A stretch of DNA of 64,000 nt from Micavibrio aeruginosavorus ARL-13. Lineage in GTDB: Bacteria > Pseudomonadota > Alphaproteobacteria > Micavibrionales > Micavibrionaceae. Shown here in pieces: positions 8,048 to 18,240 of the stretch. The stretch spans positions 1,550,001 through 1,614,000 of the forward strand of contig NC_016026.1 in assembly GCF_000226315.1 (NCBI RefSeq), in the 5' to 3' direction. Numbering within the stretch: position 1 is the first letter of the stretch; each line of letters begins with the position of its first letter. The notes under the pieces were generated by a model. The model was not told where the DNA came from, made no database searches, and was given only the letters and a program-made list of their open reading frames with translations. A program made the translations under genes and the position numbers.

Positions 8048-9439
8048 ATGACCAAAACACATTGGACCCCGTCCAGCTGGCGCGACAAACCCGCCCGCCA
8101 ATTGCCCGCTTATCCGGACGCCCTGGCCCTGAAACGGGTAGAGGAAGCCTTGGAGGCCCTGCCCCCGCTGGTCTTCGCGGGGGAGGCCCGCAACCTGACC
8201 GCCCAGCTGGCCGATGTCGCCGCGGGCCGCGCCTTCCTGTTGCAGGGGGGCGATTGCGCCGAAAGCTTCGCCGAATTCAGCGCCGGTAAAATCCGCGATT
8301 CATTCCGCGTGATTTTGCAGATGGCGATTGTCATGACCTTCGCCGCCGGATTGCCGATTGTGAAGGTGGGCCGCATGGCCGGGCAATTCGCCAAACCACG
8401 CAGTGATGATAACGAAACCATCGACGGCATCACCCTGCCCAGCTATCGCGGCGACAACGTGAACGGATTTGATTTCACCGCCGCCGCCCGCACCCCGGAC
8501 CCGGACCGCATGATCCGCGCGTATCATCAGGCGGCGTCCACGCTGAACCTGTTGCGCGCCTTTGCCCAAGGCGGGTATGCCGATTTAAACCGCGTGCATA
8601 AATGGAATTTGGATTTCGTCAAGGACAGCAGTTTAAGCGAACGCTATGACGATTTGGCCACACGCATTGACCAAGCCCTGACCTTCATGGGGGCCTGTGG
8701 TATTACGGGTGATAAAGTTCCGGCCATTCGCGAAACAAACTTCTACACCTCGCACGAAGCATTGTTGTTGCCGTATGAAGAAGCCTTAACCCGCGTCGAC
8801 AGCACGACGGGTGATTGGTATGCCTGCTCGGCCCATTTCCTGTGGGTTGGCGCACGCACGAACCAGACCGAAGGGGCGCAAATTGAATATGTGCGCGGCA
8901 TCGCCAACCCGATCGGGTTGAAATGCCCGCCGGATCTGGACCCCGATACGCTGATCCGTTTGATCGACACGTTGAACCCCAACAACGAACCGGGCCGCCT
9001 GACCCTGATCGCGCGTATGGGGCATGGCAAGGTCGAAGAAAAATTGACCCCGCTGGTCCGCGCGGTAAAACGCGAGGGCCGCAGCGTTGTCTGGTCCTGT
9101 GACCCTATGCACGGCAACACATTCAAATCATCATCCGGTTACAAAACACGGAAATTTGAAAATGTTCTGGGCGAAGTGCGTGAATTTTTCGGCGTTCACG
9201 CGGCGGAAGGCACCCACCCCGGCGGCATCCACCTGGAACTGACCGGCCAGAACGTTACGGAATGCACGGGCGGCGCACAGGATATTACGGAGGAAAATCT
9301 ATCCGACCGTTACCACACCCATTGCGACCCGCGTTTGAATGCAAACCAAGCCTTGGAAATGGCCTTTATGCTGGCGGAGGAATTGAAATCCCTGCGCCTG
9401 TCCCCGGCCACGGGAAACATCGCCCACGCGGCAGAGTAA
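8048..9439 (+). CDS. aroG: 3-deoxy-7-phosphoheptulonate synthase, class II
   Basis: First enzyme of the shikimate pathway (erythrose-4-phosphate + PEP to DAHP). It is 463 aa, matching the plant-like class II family: N-terminal [44 protein letters not shown], an [13 protein letters not shown] segment, and [10 protein letters not shown]. An AGAGG ribosome site lies 8 nt before the ATG. It is transcribed alone, divergently from the HD-domain gene, and ends 12 bp from the convergent pncB stop. The symbol for class II enzymes varies between organisms. Confidence 0.94.
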   Translation: MTKTHWTPSSWRDKPARQLPAYPDALALKRVEEALEALPPLVFAGEARNLTAQLADVAAGRAFLLQGGDCAESFAEFSAGKIRDSFRVILQMAIVMTFAAGLPIVKVGRMAGQFAKPRSDDNETIDGITLPSYRGDNVNGFDFTAAARTPDPDRMIRAYHQAASTLNLLRAFAQGGYADLNRVHKWNLDFVKDSSLSERYDDLATRIDQALTFMGACGITGDKVPAIRETNFYTSHEALLLPYEEALTRVDSTTGDWYACSAHFLWVGARTNQTEGAQIEYVRGIANPIGLKCPPDLDPDTLIRLIDTLNPNNEPGRLTLIARMGHGKVEEKLTPLVRAVKREGRSVVWSCDPMHGNTFKSSSGYKTRKFENVLGEVREFFGVHAAEGTHPGGIHLELTGQNVTECTGGAQDITEENLSDRYHTHCDPRLNANQALEMAFMLAEELKSLRLSPATGNIAHAAE

Positions 9440-9451
9440 ATACGAAATGAA

Positions 9452-11038
9452 TTACGCCGCCGTGGCCGAATCCCGCAAACGCAGGATCATGTCGCGGCGG
9501 TTTTTATACAGCCCTTCCTCAATCCCCACGACATAGACGTGGGGATTTTTCAATCGGCGGTGGGCGGGGTCCAGCATTTTCAAACCCGCCATCGCCCGCG
9601 CCCGTGCCATATGCACATCTTCCAACGGGATCACCATATCCCCGGCCCGGAAAACGGACACCAATGGGCGATACACATGCGCCCCGGGGCCGAACCGTTT
9701 GCGGCGCGTATCATCATCACGACGAATGGACGTCAACGGATGTGTCAAAACGCCATCACGCACCGGATCCGTTATAAAAACGGGTAAAATTGTATCGCCG
9801 TTATAACGCACCGGTTGGTCCCCGTCATAAACGACATAACGGATCACATCCAATTCACCGGGGATGGATGTTTTGATGGATTGTTCCGACAATTTGATGA
9901 CATCACGCATGAAATTCGCATCCAGATGCGGCATTTTGCCCGCCTGCACCTGTTGGCGCATGGCATCGATTTCGGATTGGGATAAATCCGCCCCGAACAC
10001 CGCACCCAATTTGTACACGCCCCCCAACGCCGGTTGCGCCTTGGACGTGGCCAGATTTGTGCCAACGCCCCACATATCAATACGCCCGCCTTCCTGACGA
10101 ATGGCCAGAATGGTTTCTTCGTCCAGATCGTTGGACGCCACAATTTTCGCATCGGTAAACCCGGCGGCATCCAACAACGCGCGCGCCCGTTTTGACAGAT
10201 ACGCCAAATCACCGGAATCCAGACGAATACCCTTCATCGTCATGCCAGCGGATTGGCACGCGGCAATCGCGCGCTTAACGCCCTGCACCGTGTCATAGGT
10301 ATCCACCAAAAACACGCCGTTATGCGGCATGGCCCGGGCGTAATCGGCGAAGGATTCAACCTCGTCCTCATACACCATCACCCATGCGTGGGCGAATGTT
10401 CCGGTGGATGGAATGCCATAGGCCAAATCGGCCTGCATGTTCGATGTGCCCGCAACGCCGCCAATCCATGCGGCGCGGGATGGTTCCAACCCGCCAATAC
10501 ATTGGGCGCGGCGCAAACCAAATTCCAAAATCGGCGCGCCACCGGCGACATCCGTTAAGCGCGCGGCCAATGTGGCGAACAAGGATTGCGAATTGATGAC
10601 GTTCAGCAACGCGGCCTCGACCATCAAACATTGCCACAACGGCCCATGCACACGCATGATGGGTTCATCGGGGAAGGCCAATTCCCCCTCTGGCATGGCA
10701 TCGATGCTCAGTTCCAGCTTTGCATCCTTCACCATGGCGATAAAATCGTCGGTGAACAAACGATGGTCCACACCCGTGGTCGGGTCGGTGACCATTTTAC
10801 GTTTCATCCATTCGATTTCGTCCGGTCCGAACCGCCAGTTTTGCAACCATTCAAAAACAATATTCTGCCCCGCCGTGACCAGATAGGCCCCGCCAAACGG
10901 GTTTTTCCGAATAAACGCGTGGAACGTCGTATTCACATTGTGTTTGCCGTTGGTAAAGAAGGCCTGTGCCATGGTCAGGGCATATTGGTCCCCCCACAAA
11001 ACGCTTTGCCGGGCCAAAGGATCTTTGAAATCGGGCAT
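9452..11038 (-). CDS. pncB: Nicotinate phosphoribosyltransferase (NAPRTase/NAMPT family)
   Basis: Converts nicotinate and PRPP to nicotinate mononucleotide in NAD salvage. It is a 528-aa cytoplasmic enzyme. Visible family features are the N-terminal [27 protein letters not shown], the EFGLRRAQ segment, FLVDTYDT and the phosphoribosyl-site [14 protein letters not shown]. It is divergent from nadE across 73 bp, so the two NAD genes probably share a control region. Confidence 0.9.
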   Translation of the reverse strand: MPDFKDPLARQSVLWGDQYALTMAQAFFTNGKHNVNTTFHAFIRKNPFGGAYLVTAGQNIVFEWLQNWRFGPDEIEWMKRKMVTDPTTGVDHRLFTDDFIAMVKDAKLELSIDAMPEGELAFPDEPIMRVHGPLWQCLMVEAALLNVINSQSLFATLAARLTDVAGGAPILEFGLRRAQCIGGLEPSRAAWIGGVAGTSNMQADLAYGIPSTGTFAHAWVMVYEDEVESFADYARAMPHNGVFLVDTYDTVQGVKRAIAACQSAGMTMKGIRLDSGDLAYLSKRARALLDAAGFTDAKIVASNDLDEETILAIRQEGGRIDMWGVGTNLATSKAQPALGGVYKLGAVFGADLSQSEIDAMRQQVQAGKMPHLDANFMRDVIKLSEQSIKTSIPGELDVIRYVVYDGDQPVRYNGDTILPVFITDPVRDGVLTHPLTSIRRDDDTRRKRFGPGAHVYRPLVSVFRAGDMVIPLEDVHMARARAMAGLKMLDPAHRRLKNPHVYVVGIEEGLYKNRRDMILRLRDSATAA

Positions 11039-11111
11039 AATGCAATATCCTTACTTAAAACCGTGCCGCAAACGCGCTATGATCGGGCGGCACAGATTGA
11101 GGGATTATAGA

Positions 11112-12791
11112 ATGACTGCACCCGCATTGGAACCGTTGCATATTACGCTGGCCCAAACGAACCCGACCGTGGGCGCCGTGACCAAAAATGCGGAAAAAAT
11201 CCTGCAATATTATAACGATACCCCGGACACCACCGACCTGATCGTTTTTACGGAACTGGTTCTGGCCGGATATTCGCCGGAGGATCTGGTGTTAAAACCG
11301 GCCTTCCTTGCGTCCTGCGCCGCCGCAATTGAACAGATTGCCGCCGCCACGGCAGGCCGGCGCACACATATCCTGCTCGGCGCACCAATTTCCAGCGGAC
11401 AGCCCAAACCGTATAACGCCGCCCTGTTGATCGGTGATGGGAAAATTGTTGAAACGCGATTGAAACATCATCTGCCCAATTACGGCGTGTTTGATGATGA
11501 ACGCATTTTTACATCCGGTCCCCTGCCCGATCCCATCGCGTTCCGTGGTTATACGCTGGGCGTGATGGTGTGCGAAGATATGTGGTTCCCAGACGTATCC
11601 GCCAACCTAAAACAAAACGGCGCCCAAATTTTAATTGCCATTAACGGCAGCCCGTTTGACATGGGCAAACATGAAAAACGCCGCCTCGAGGCGAAAAAGC
11701 GCACCGCTGAAACCGGCTTGCCCTTAATCTACACCAATCAGGTTGGCGGACAGGATGCGATTTTGTATGACGGTGCATCCTTCATTATGAATGAAACCGG
11801 CGATGTGGTTGCGCAGATGGATACATTTGCCGAAGACCGCGCCGACAGCATCTGGACCATCACAGAAACGGGCAAGGCCCTGTGCCAATGCGACCACACC
11901 CGCCATGTTCCCGATGGGCATGAACGCATGTATGGCGCGTTGATGTTGGGCTTGCGTGACTATGTCACCAAAAACGGTTTCCCCGGCGTGGTTCTGGGGC
12001 TGTCCGGCGGGATCGACAGCGCCTTAACCGCCGCCATCGCCACCGACGCGCTTGGCCCATCCGCCGTGCATACGGTGATGCTACCCGGCCCATACACCGC
12101 GCAGGAAAGTCTGGACGATGCGACGGAAAGCGCGCGTTTACTGGGCATCGCGCACCAATCCATCAACATTATTCCGATGGTTCAGGCGTTTGAAAAGGAA
12201 CTGGCCTCGAATTTCAACGTCGACACACCATCCATCACATTTGAAAATTTACAATCGCGCAGCCGGGGCGTGGCGTTGATGGCCCTGTCCAATGCGACCA
12301 ACCGCATGGTTTTGACGACCGGAAACAAATCGGAAATGGCCACAGGATATGCGACCTTGTACGGCGATATGTGTGGCGGATTTAACGCACTGAAGGATGT
12401 TTACAAAACCGATGTGTTCGCCCTGTCGCGCTGGCGCAACGCGCATCACCCGGCTGGCAGTTTCGGCCCCCATGGCCCCGTGATGCCGGAACGCACAATC
12501 ACACGCCCGCCCACCGCCGAATTGCGCGCCAACCAGACGGATCAGGATTCCCTGCCCCCCTATGACGTGTTGGACGCCATCCTGTTCGCCTTGATCGAAG
12601 GGGACCAATCCATCGCCGAAATTGTGGCCGCCGGACATGATGTGGACACGGTAACACGGGTGCAAAAATTGCTGGACCGGGCGGAATATAAACGCCGCCA
12701 ATCCGCCCCGGGCACGAAAATTTCGCGCAAGGCCTTTGGCCCCGACCGCCGTTACCCCATCACCAACGGCTATACGGTTGAAAAACAATAG
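11112..12791 (+). CDS. nadE: Glutamine-dependent NAD+ synthase
   Basis: Amidates nicotinate adenine dinucleotide to NAD+, using ammonia released from glutamine. The 559-aa protein has an N-terminal nitrilase-fold amidase domain with the E48-K118-C154 triad (FTELVLAGY, RLKHHLPNYG, VMVCEDMW). The C-terminal synthetase domain has the ATP-binding SGGIDS at 298-303 and TGNKSEMATGY. The ATG at 11112 begins the amidase domain; the frame open upstream runs into pncB antisense and was not used. It pairs functionally with the divergent pncB. Confidence 0.94.
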   Translation: MTAPALEPLHITLAQTNPTVGAVTKNAEKILQYYNDTPDTTDLIVFTELVLAGYSPEDLVLKPAFLASCAAAIEQIAAATAGRRTHILLGAPISSGQPKPYNAALLIGDGKIVETRLKHHLPNYGVFDDERIFTSGPLPDPIAFRGYTLGVMVCEDMWFPDVSANLKQNGAQILIAINGSPFDMGKHEKRRLEAKKRTAETGLPLIYTNQVGGQDAILYDGASFIMNETGDVVAQMDTFAEDRADSIWTITETGKALCQCDHTRHVPDGHERMYGALMLGLRDYVTKNGFPGVVLGLSGGIDSALTAAIATDALGPSAVHTVMLPGPYTAQESLDDATESARLLGIAHQSINIIPMVQAFEKELASNFNVDTPSITFENLQSRSRGVALMALSNATNRMVLTTGNKSEMATGYATLYGDMCGGFNALKDVYKTDVFALSRWRNAHHPAGSFGPHGPVMPERTITRPPTAELRANQTDQDSLPPYDVLDAILFALIEGDQSIAEIVAAGHDVDTVTRVQKLLDRAEYKRRQSAPGTKISRKAFGPDRRYPITNGYTVEKQ

Positions 12792-12860
12792 GTTTTTACA
12801 CCTAAAGCACCCTTGCGCCGCAGGGGGTAAAACCTCTATATTGCAAGGCCTTACACCGTC

Positions 12861-12979
12861 CGTCATCCCCGCCTTGTGCGGGGATCCGGCACAATAAACG
12901 CGCGGCGCAATGCGCCGCACATAACGACTGGATCCCCGTTCGGCGGCGCGGCTTACGCCGCTTCTGGCCGGGGATGACA
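12861..12979. repeat. Dispersed palindromic repeat, long variant (copy 1)
   Basis: Outer arms GTCATCCCCG (12862) and CGGGGATGAC (12969) enclose a half-unit CCCCGccttgtgCGGGGATCC and a second half beginning GGATCCCCG at 12930. This copy carries extra GC-rich palindromes (GCGGCGC...GCGCCGC). It lies between nadE and gltX and belongs to the family at 14382, 35137, 42717, 48539 and 51628. Confidence 0.75.
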
Positions 12980-13009
12980 GCACTGAGATGATTTTGAAAG
13001 GTTTAAACC

Positions 13010-14359
13010 GTGTCCGTTCGCGTTCGTTTCGCCCCGTCCCCCACCGGTTATCTGCACGTTGGTAACGTGCGCGCCGCCATCGTTACATGGCTGTTCGCGC
13101 GCAAAAATGGTGGCAGCTTCCTGCTCCGTATTGACGACACCGACGTGGAACGCAGCAAGCCGGAATACGAAGCCGATATCGAAGCCGCCATGAACTGGCT
13201 GGGCCTGAACTGGGACGATCACGCCCGCCAACGCGACCGTGGCGACCGTTACAATGCGGTGATTGAGCAATTGAAATCCAATGGCCGTCTCTACGCCTGC
13301 TATGAAACGGCGGATGAACTGGCGCTGAAACGCAAGACTTTGCTGTCCCGCGGCCTGCCCCCGATTTACGATCGCGCGGCGCTGAACCTCACCGACGAGC
13401 AAAAAGCCAAATTCGAAGCCGAAGGCCGCAAACCGCACTGGCGCTTTAAAATGAACCCGACATCGATTGAATGGGATGATCTGGTCCGTGGCGCGGTGAA
13501 GTTTGATGGCGCACTGGTCTCCGATCCGGTGCTGATCCGTGAAGACGGCACGCCGCTGTACCACCTCTGCTCCGTCATCGACGATATTGATTACAAAATC
13601 ACCCACGTCGTCCGCGGCGAAGACCACGTATCCAACACCGCCATGCACGTGCAGATGTTCGAAGCCATAGGTGCCCCGGTGCCGCAATTTGCGCACCTGC
13701 CGATGATTTCTGATTCCGAGGGTGGAAAATTGTCCAAACGTCTGGGCAGTTTGAGCGTGCGCGACCTGCGCGAAAATGAAAAACTGGAACCGATGGCGAT
13801 CATCAGCCTGATGTCCCGCTTGGGCAGCGCCGATCCGATTGAGCCGTTCACATCAATCCAGCCGCTGATCGATCAATTCGACATGTCCAAATTCTCCAAA
13901 GGCGCGCCGAAATTCGATATGGAAGAACTCCTGCGCCTGAACGCGAAGATCGTCCACGAACTGTCTTTTGCATCGGTGAAGGACCGTCTGGCCGCAATGG
14001 GATTAAAAGATCTGGACGAAAATTTCTGGAACGCTGTCCGCCCCAACCTCGACCGCATGAGCGATGTGCAGGATTGGTGGAATGTGGCCAACGGCCCGGT
14101 TGAACCAATCATCAATGATTCCGATTTCGCCGCACAGGCCGCCGAGCTTCTGCCAGCCGCACCGTGGGATGGCACCACATGGAAAGCCTGGACCGAAGCG
14201 GTGAAGGCCGCCACGGGCCGCAAGGGCAAGGATTTGTTCATGCCCCTGCGTCAGGCCCTGACGGGCATGGATCACGGCCCCGAACTGGCCGTGCTGCTGC
14301 CGTTGATTGGCCCGGACAAAGCGCGCCAGCGCCTGACCGCCAAACGCGCTGCGGCGTAA
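13010..14359 (+). CDS. gltX: Glutamyl-tRNA synthetase
   Basis: Charges tRNA with glutamate. The 449-aa class I synthetase has the adenylate-binding HIGH-type motif as HVGN in APSPTGYLHVGN, the LRIDDTD signature and the second ATP motif KLSKR (within GGKLSKRLG), followed by an anticodon-binding helical domain. It starts with GTG at 13010, with GAAAGG upstream. Many alphaproteobacteria carry two gltX copies, one of them able to charge tRNA-Gln; which type this is cannot be decided here. Confidence 0.93.
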   Translation: MSVRVRFAPSPTGYLHVGNVRAAIVTWLFARKNGGSFLLRIDDTDVERSKPEYEADIEAAMNWLGLNWDDHARQRDRGDRYNAVIEQLKSNGRLYACYETADELALKRKTLLSRGLPPIYDRAALNLTDEQKAKFEAEGRKPHWRFKMNPTSIEWDDLVRGAVKFDGALVSDPVLIREDGTPLYHLCSVIDDIDYKITHVVRGEDHVSNTAMHVQMFEAIGAPVPQFAHLPMISDSEGGKLSKRLGSLSVRDLRENEKLEPMAIISLMSRLGSADPIEPFTSIQPLIDQFDMSKFSKGAPKFDMEELLRLNAKIVHELSFASVKDRLAAMGLKDLDENFWNAVRPNLDRMSDVQDWWNVANGPVEPIINDSDFAAQAAELLPAAPWDGTTWKAWTEAVKAATGRKGKDLFMPLRQALTGMDHGPELAVLLPLIGPDKARQRLTAKRAAA

Positions 14360-14381
14360 CATTTGACCAACCATACTCATG

Positions 14382-14449
14382 CGTCATACCGGCGAAGGCC
14401 GGTATCCATAGGATAGACCGTATGGACCCCGGCCTTCGCCGGGGTGACG
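14382..14449. repeat. Dispersed palindromic repeat (copy 2)
   Basis: GTCATACCGGCGAAGGCCGG half-unit followed by ATCCATA, a short spacer, then TATGGA and the inverted half CCCCGGCCTTCGCCGGGG-TGACG. It lies between gltX and trmJ. Confidence 0.8.
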
Positions 14450-14475
14450 AATGAGAGGGAAAGGCGTATTCCAAA

Positions 14476-15249
14476 ATGACCGGAACAGATCGCACACAAA
14501 TCGAACCCCCACAGGACCACGGGCCTGTGGTTATTCTCGTCGGCGCACAGATGGGCGAAAATATCGGTGCCGCCGCACGCGCGATGATGAATTGCGGCAT
14601 TACGCGTATGCGTCTGGTGGCCCCGCGTGATGGATGGCCCAATCCCGCCGCCGAAGCCATGTCATCCGGTGCGCTGGAATTGATGCCCCCGGTCGAAGTG
14701 TTCGCCACAACGGCGGAGGCCTTGGCCGACATCAACCATGTTTATGCCACCACCGCCCGCCCCCGCGATATGGTCAAACACGTTTTGACCGCACGCGGGG
14801 CAGCGGAAGACATGCACACACGGATCAAGTCTGGTGAAAAAACGGCCATCCTGTTCGGCGCGGAACGCAGTGGACTGGCCAATGACGATGTGGCGCTGGC
14901 TCAATCGATCATCACCATTCCGCTGAACCCCGGTTTTTCGTCCCTCAATCTGGGGCAAGCCGTACTGCTGGTCTGCCATGAATTTATGAGCGCGGGCGAC
15001 GCCACGCCACCGAAACAATTGCCCACCGGTGATTCCGCCCCGGCCACGCACGATGCTCTGGTCAATTTGTATGAACGGCTGGAAGATGCGTTGGATGATG
15101 CCGGGTTTTTCCGTTCGCCGGAAATGAAACCCTCCATCGTTCGCAACCTGCGCAACATGCTGGGCCGCGCCGAAATGACGGAACAGGAAGTCCGCACCTT
15201 CCATGGGATGATTTCCGTCCTGGCCGGGCGCCGGACCGGGCACGACTGA
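14476..15249 (+). CDS. trmJ: tRNA 2'-O-methyltransferase (TrmJ, SpoU family)
   Basis: SAM-dependent SPOUT enzyme that 2'-O-methylates position 32 of tRNAs. The 257 aa include VILVGAQMGENIGAAARAM (motif 1 with its conserved Asn), the motif 2 segment AILFGAERSGL and the motif 3 segment IPLNPGFSSLNLGQAV that form the knotted cofactor site. The C-terminal extension of about 80 residues is typical of TrmJ dimers. It is downstream of gltX, separated by a palindromic repeat. Confidence 0.88.
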   Translation: MTGTDRTQIEPPQDHGPVVILVGAQMGENIGAAARAMMNCGITRMRLVAPRDGWPNPAAEAMSSGALELMPPVEVFATTAEALADINHVYATTARPRDMVKHVLTARGAAEDMHTRIKSGEKTAILFGAERSGLANDDVALAQSIITIPLNPGFSSLNLGQAVLLVCHEFMSAGDATPPKQLPTGDSAPATHDALVNLYERLEDALDDAGFFRSPEMKPSIVRNLRNMLGRAEMTEQEVRTFHGMISVLAGRRTGHD

Positions 15250-15317
15250 CCCCCGACCATTAAACCTTTTATTAACCATGTTATGGCAAGTTTCCTCTAA
15301 CGGAGGAATGCCTTAGT

Positions 15318-15575
15318 ATGCTGGACCTGCTTATAAATTCTCTGACAACCTATTACGGGCTCGATTGGGTGTCCGTTGTTTTCGGCATTTCCGCAACCTA
15401 TGCCCTGGGCAAGCAAAACCGCACTGGTTTCGTCTTCTCCGCCATTTCCTGTATCAGCGGTATCGCCGTGGCCAGCATTTCGGCCCAATATGGCTATGTC
15501 TGCTATAATTTCATCCTGATGGCCATGGCCCTGCGCGCTTACGCCAATTGGGGCCGGGTTCGCGCCACGGCATAG
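15318..15575 (+). CDS. Small inner-membrane protein, PnuC-like pattern
   Basis: An 85-aa protein with three likely membrane segments (residues ~17-29, 37-55, 60-77). The run GKQNRTGFVF followed by a hydrophobic stretch and a final ALRAYANWGR recalls half of a PnuC/SemiSWEET-type transporter, but it is too short for a full PnuC. That resemblance is weak. A GGAGG ribosome site lies 11 nt before the ATG; a closer ATG at 15308 would give only a two-codon peptide (ATG-CCT-TAG). Confidence 0.6.
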   Translation: MLDLLINSLTTYYGLDWVSVVFGISATYALGKQNRTGFVFSAISCISGIAVASISAQYGYVCYNFILMAMALRAYANWGRVRATA

Positions 15576-15586
15576 ACGGCAAAAAC

Positions 15587-15615
15587 TGGACAAGCCCCCT
15601 CTTTCCCCGTAGATT
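15587..15615 (+). promoter_or_regulatory. Putative sigma-70 promoter for the lipoprotein gene
   Basis: TGGACA (15587-15592), a 17-bp spacer and TAGATT (15610-15615), about 40 bp before the ATG at 15655. Confidence 0.4.
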
Positions 15616-15654
15616 CGTCCCATAAAATAAAAAGACTATAAAACAGGGACATAA

Positions 15655-16959
15655 ATGATGCCGCTTAAAGGCACAGCCGCGCGATGGGGCAAAGCCGTCG
15701 TTTTATCCTTCGCCCTTGTGGCCGGATGCCAGACATCATCAACGATGGTCGGCAATGACAACCAACCGCCACAACCACCCCGCTTTGACACCAGCACCGA
15801 ACTCACCCATCTCTTCACCCGGCACAGCGCAACACCGGTGATCGTTTTGGACAGCGTTATGATTGAACGCGCCATGGATCATGCGCCCGAGGGAGCCGTC
15901 GGCGTCACCGCCGAAACAATTCTGCCCTCGCTGATCAAAACCCTGTCGGGGATTGAGGCCAGCGCGGACACCGTCGAAATGCTGGGACAGGCTTATTACA
16001 ACCACGCCCCCGTCGCCATTCCCAACCACGACAATATTGGTGGCGATATAACGAAAAAACCCAATGATTTATGGATTGTTTTTGGCGACCTGCCCGGCGC
16101 GCCTGTCTATGGCACGCTGTTTATGTTCAGCAAAATCCACCCGGATAATTTCAAAAAAATCGCCCCCGATATTGATGTGGATGCGTTGCATATTCCGCCC
16201 CATCTGGCCGAACGTTTTATCAAACTGCACGAAGGATTCCACGCGATTGACAGGCGCTATACCATTGCCATGCACAATCTTCCGGAATTGCACGAAGAAT
16301 CGTTTGCGGATTACGCCCGTCATAACGATATACGGATGCAGATTGAAGTCATTCACCAGAAAGCCGAAACCTTTGCCGATGTCGCCGCCGCATTGAAAAT
16401 GGCGCAGGAAGGCCACGGCCAATATCTTGTCCCGTATGCCGCATCACGCGGCATGGCCCAATATTTCCGCCATCTGCACAGTCTGCAGCGCGGCCAGGGT
16501 TACGCCGATATGATCATGACGGACGAAACCGGCGTTATCGCGGATAAAGTATCGGGATGGCCGGACAATCTGACCTTCGTGCCCCAGCCCTTTACATCGC
16601 ACAATACGGTGAAGGGATTGCTGATGGTCAATGATTTTGTGGCCCGCACCCCAGCCCGCACAATCCGCGCCATGACGATGGATGATATTCTGGCCAAGGC
16701 CTATGCCATCACCGAGTCCGCAACACCATCACCGGACACGCTACGGGCCCAGGCTTTTTACATGTGGAATGACGTTCGCAAAAATCTGGGGGAAACGACA
16801 GACCCGCTTCTGGTCGAAGATTTCTGCCCTGCCCCCTGCGCGTCCGCCATCACCCCGGCCCAGCGGGCCAGCGCCAAAAATGCGTATGATGATTATATCA
16901 ACACGCTGAACCGCGCTGTGGCCCCATATCGCAAACCATCGCCGGGGCCGCAATCGTAG
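15655..16959 (+). CDS. Putative zinc-metallopeptidase lipoprotein
   Basis: A 434-aa protein with an N-terminal signal and lipobox LVAGC (Cys25), so probably lipid-anchored in the envelope. It carries the zinc-peptidase motif HEGFH at 192-196 and, about 20 residues later, HEESFAD (213-219), which supplies an E-xxx-D pair of the kind that gives the third zinc ligand in gluzincins. The remainder is not recognised. Peptidase activity is inferred from this motif pair only. CAGGGA precedes the ATG; a second ATG follows directly at 15658. It is the last gene of the plus-strand run and faces the convergent gene 16966-17334. Confidence 0.68.
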   Translation: MMPLKGTAARWGKAVVLSFALVAGCQTSSTMVGNDNQPPQPPRFDTSTELTHLFTRHSATPVIVLDSVMIERAMDHAPEGAVGVTAETILPSLIKTLSGIEASADTVEMLGQAYYNHAPVAIPNHDNIGGDITKKPNDLWIVFGDLPGAPVYGTLFMFSKIHPDNFKKIAPDIDVDALHIPPHLAERFIKLHEGFHAIDRRYTIAMHNLPELHEESFADYARHNDIRMQIEVIHQKAETFADVAAALKMAQEGHGQYLVPYAASRGMAQYFRHLHSLQRGQGYADMIMTDETGVIADKVSGWPDNLTFVPQPFTSHNTVKGLLMVNDFVARTPARTIRAMTMDDILAKAYAITESATPSPDTLRAQAFYMWNDVRKNLGETTDPLLVEDFCPAPCASAITPAQRASAKNAYDDYINTLNRAVAPYRKPSPGPQS

Positions 16960-16965
16960 AAACGA

Positions 16966-17334
16966 TCAGAGTTTCGGGTCGCGAGGCTTGAATGGCACAA
17001 CGACCGATGCCCGGGCCCGCTCGACCTCTGCCGCCAGAGCCGGGCCATTGGCGATATGCACATCAATCTCAGCAATGATGTCCTGTACGGTTTGAATATT
17101 GGGATTGGATAAAACCGTGTCACCCTCGGCCTTTGCCATGTCTAGCAAGGCGACAAGATCATGCCGCTGGCATGCGCCACAGATCGTTGCGTCCGGCGTA
17201 CCGACAATCGCCTCGACATAGGACGCGCCATAAGAACTGGAAATTTCATGGTACACAAATGTCGGGCGCGGTTGAAACCGGCCGGACCGGAACAAGGATT
17301 CCAATTCTGCTTTTGGCAGGAATGAATAATTCAT
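16966..17334 (-). CDS. Hypothetical protein with CxxC motif
   Basis: A 122-aa soluble protein with one CxxC pair (ICGACQR, about residues 52-55) and a helical second half. An AAAAGGA ribosome site precedes the ATG at 17334. It is downstream of rpsD on the same strand, separated by the rpsD terminator. The family is not recognised; metal or redox binding by the CxxC is only a possibility. Confidence 0.6.
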   Translation of the reverse strand: MNYSFLPKAELESLFRSGRFQPRPTFVYHEISSSYGASYVEAIVGTPDATICGACQRHDLVALLDMAKAEGDTVLSNPNIQTVQDIIAEIDVHIANGPALAAEVERARASVVVPFKPRDPKL

Positions 17335-17391
17335 GGCGCTATCCTTTTTGGTTATAGGAGCAACCTACGCAACTTCACCGCGATTGCGCAA

Positions 17392-17420
17392 CAAAAAAGG
17401 CCGCCCGGTTGGGGCGGCCT
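17392..17420 (-). terminator. Intrinsic terminator of rpsD
   Basis: On the minus strand GGCCGCCC / GGGCGGCC with a 5-nt loop is followed by TTTTTT (17393-17398). Confidence 0.85.
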
Positions 17421-17440
17421 TCTTCGAATTTCTGGTCCGA

Positions 17441-18058
17441 TTAACGGCTGTAATATTCGATAACCAGGTTCGGTTCCATCTGTACTGCGTACGGAACGTC
17501 TTCCAGTTTCGGAGCGCGCAGGAATACGGCTTTCTTCGCCTTTTCATCCACTTGGATGTATTCCGGCAGGTTGCGCTCTTGGGATTCCATAGCGGACACA
17601 ACCAGACCCATGTCTTTGGATTTTTGACGTACTTCGATGACGTCGCCGTCTTTTACTTGGTAAGACGGGATGTTCACGCGTTTGCCGTTCACGGTTACGT
17701 GACCATGGTTTACGAACTGACGAGCAGCGAACACGGTCGGTACGAATTTCGCGCGGTAAACAACCGCATCCAGACGACGCTCCAACAGGCCGATCAGGTT
17801 CTGGCCGGTATCACCACGCAGGCGGGATGCTTCCAGATAGTAGCGGCGGAATTGGCGCTCGCCAATGTTGCCGTAGTGCAGACGCAATTTCTGTTTCGCC
17901 AGCAACTGTTGACCATAGTCAGACAGTTTGCCGCGGCGTGCACCATGTTGGCCCGGAGCGGTTTGACGCTTGTTGAACGGGGACTTTGCACGGCCCCACA
18001 GGTTCAGGCTCAAGCGGCGGTCAATTTTGTATTTTGCACTTGGACGTTTCAACGCCAT
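17441..18058 (-). CDS. rpsD: 30S ribosomal protein S4
   Basis: Primary 16S rRNA-binding protein that nucleates assembly of the small subunit. It is 205 aa, starting at [11 protein letters not shown] with a strong AAAGGA ribosome site. The N-terminal part has [14 protein letters not shown], and the S4 RNA-binding domain has [29 protein letters not shown] and [16 protein letters not shown]. An upstream frame extension from 18136 was rejected. It is a single-gene unit with its own promoter, a leader hairpin and a terminator. Confidence 0.97.
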   Translation of the reverse strand: MALKRPSAKYKIDRRLSLNLWGRAKSPFNKRQTAPGQHGARRGKLSDYGQQLLAKQKLRLHYGNIGERQFRRYYLEASRLRGDTGQNLIGLLERRLDAVVYRAKFVPTVFAARQFVNHGHVTVNGKRVNIPSYQVKDGDVIEVRQKSKDMGLVVSAMESQERNLPEYIQVDEKAKKAVFLRAPKLEDVPYAVQMEPNLVIEYYSR

Positions 18059-18101
18059 TGTCGTTTCCTTTCGAACATTATTGTCCCGATATCCATTGGT
18101 A

Positions 18102-18122
18102 TTGGCCGAACCATTCGGCCAA
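18102..18122 (-). promoter_or_regulatory. Perfect leader hairpin upstream of rpsD
   Basis: TTGGCCGAA-CCA-TTCGGCCAA, 9-bp arms and a 3-nt loop, about 44 bp before the rpsD start and inside the predicted leader. S4 is an autogenous regulator in other bacteria, so a role in control is conceivable but unproven. Confidence 0.45.
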
Positions 18123-18160
18123 CGCACCCAAGTCATGGTGCTTTTCGGGAGTGCCCCGGT

Positions 18161-18188
18161 TTTAGACGGTTTTATGGGATCAAGTCAA
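18161..18188 (-). promoter_or_regulatory. Putative rpsD promoter
   Basis: Minus-strand TTGACT (18183-18188), a 16-bp spacer and TCTAAA (18161-18166). The predicted start gives a leader of about 95 nt. Confidence 0.5.
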
Positions 18189-18240
18189 TGTTTCCGCGCC
18201 CTTTTTGGCAGAAAATCGCCCTTTTCCACCCTTTTAATTT

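Noticed and set aside
12790-12835. AGGTTTT ... AAAACCT hairpin after nadE as a terminator
   Set aside because: There is no T run after the stem and the inner pairing is imperfect; left unassigned.
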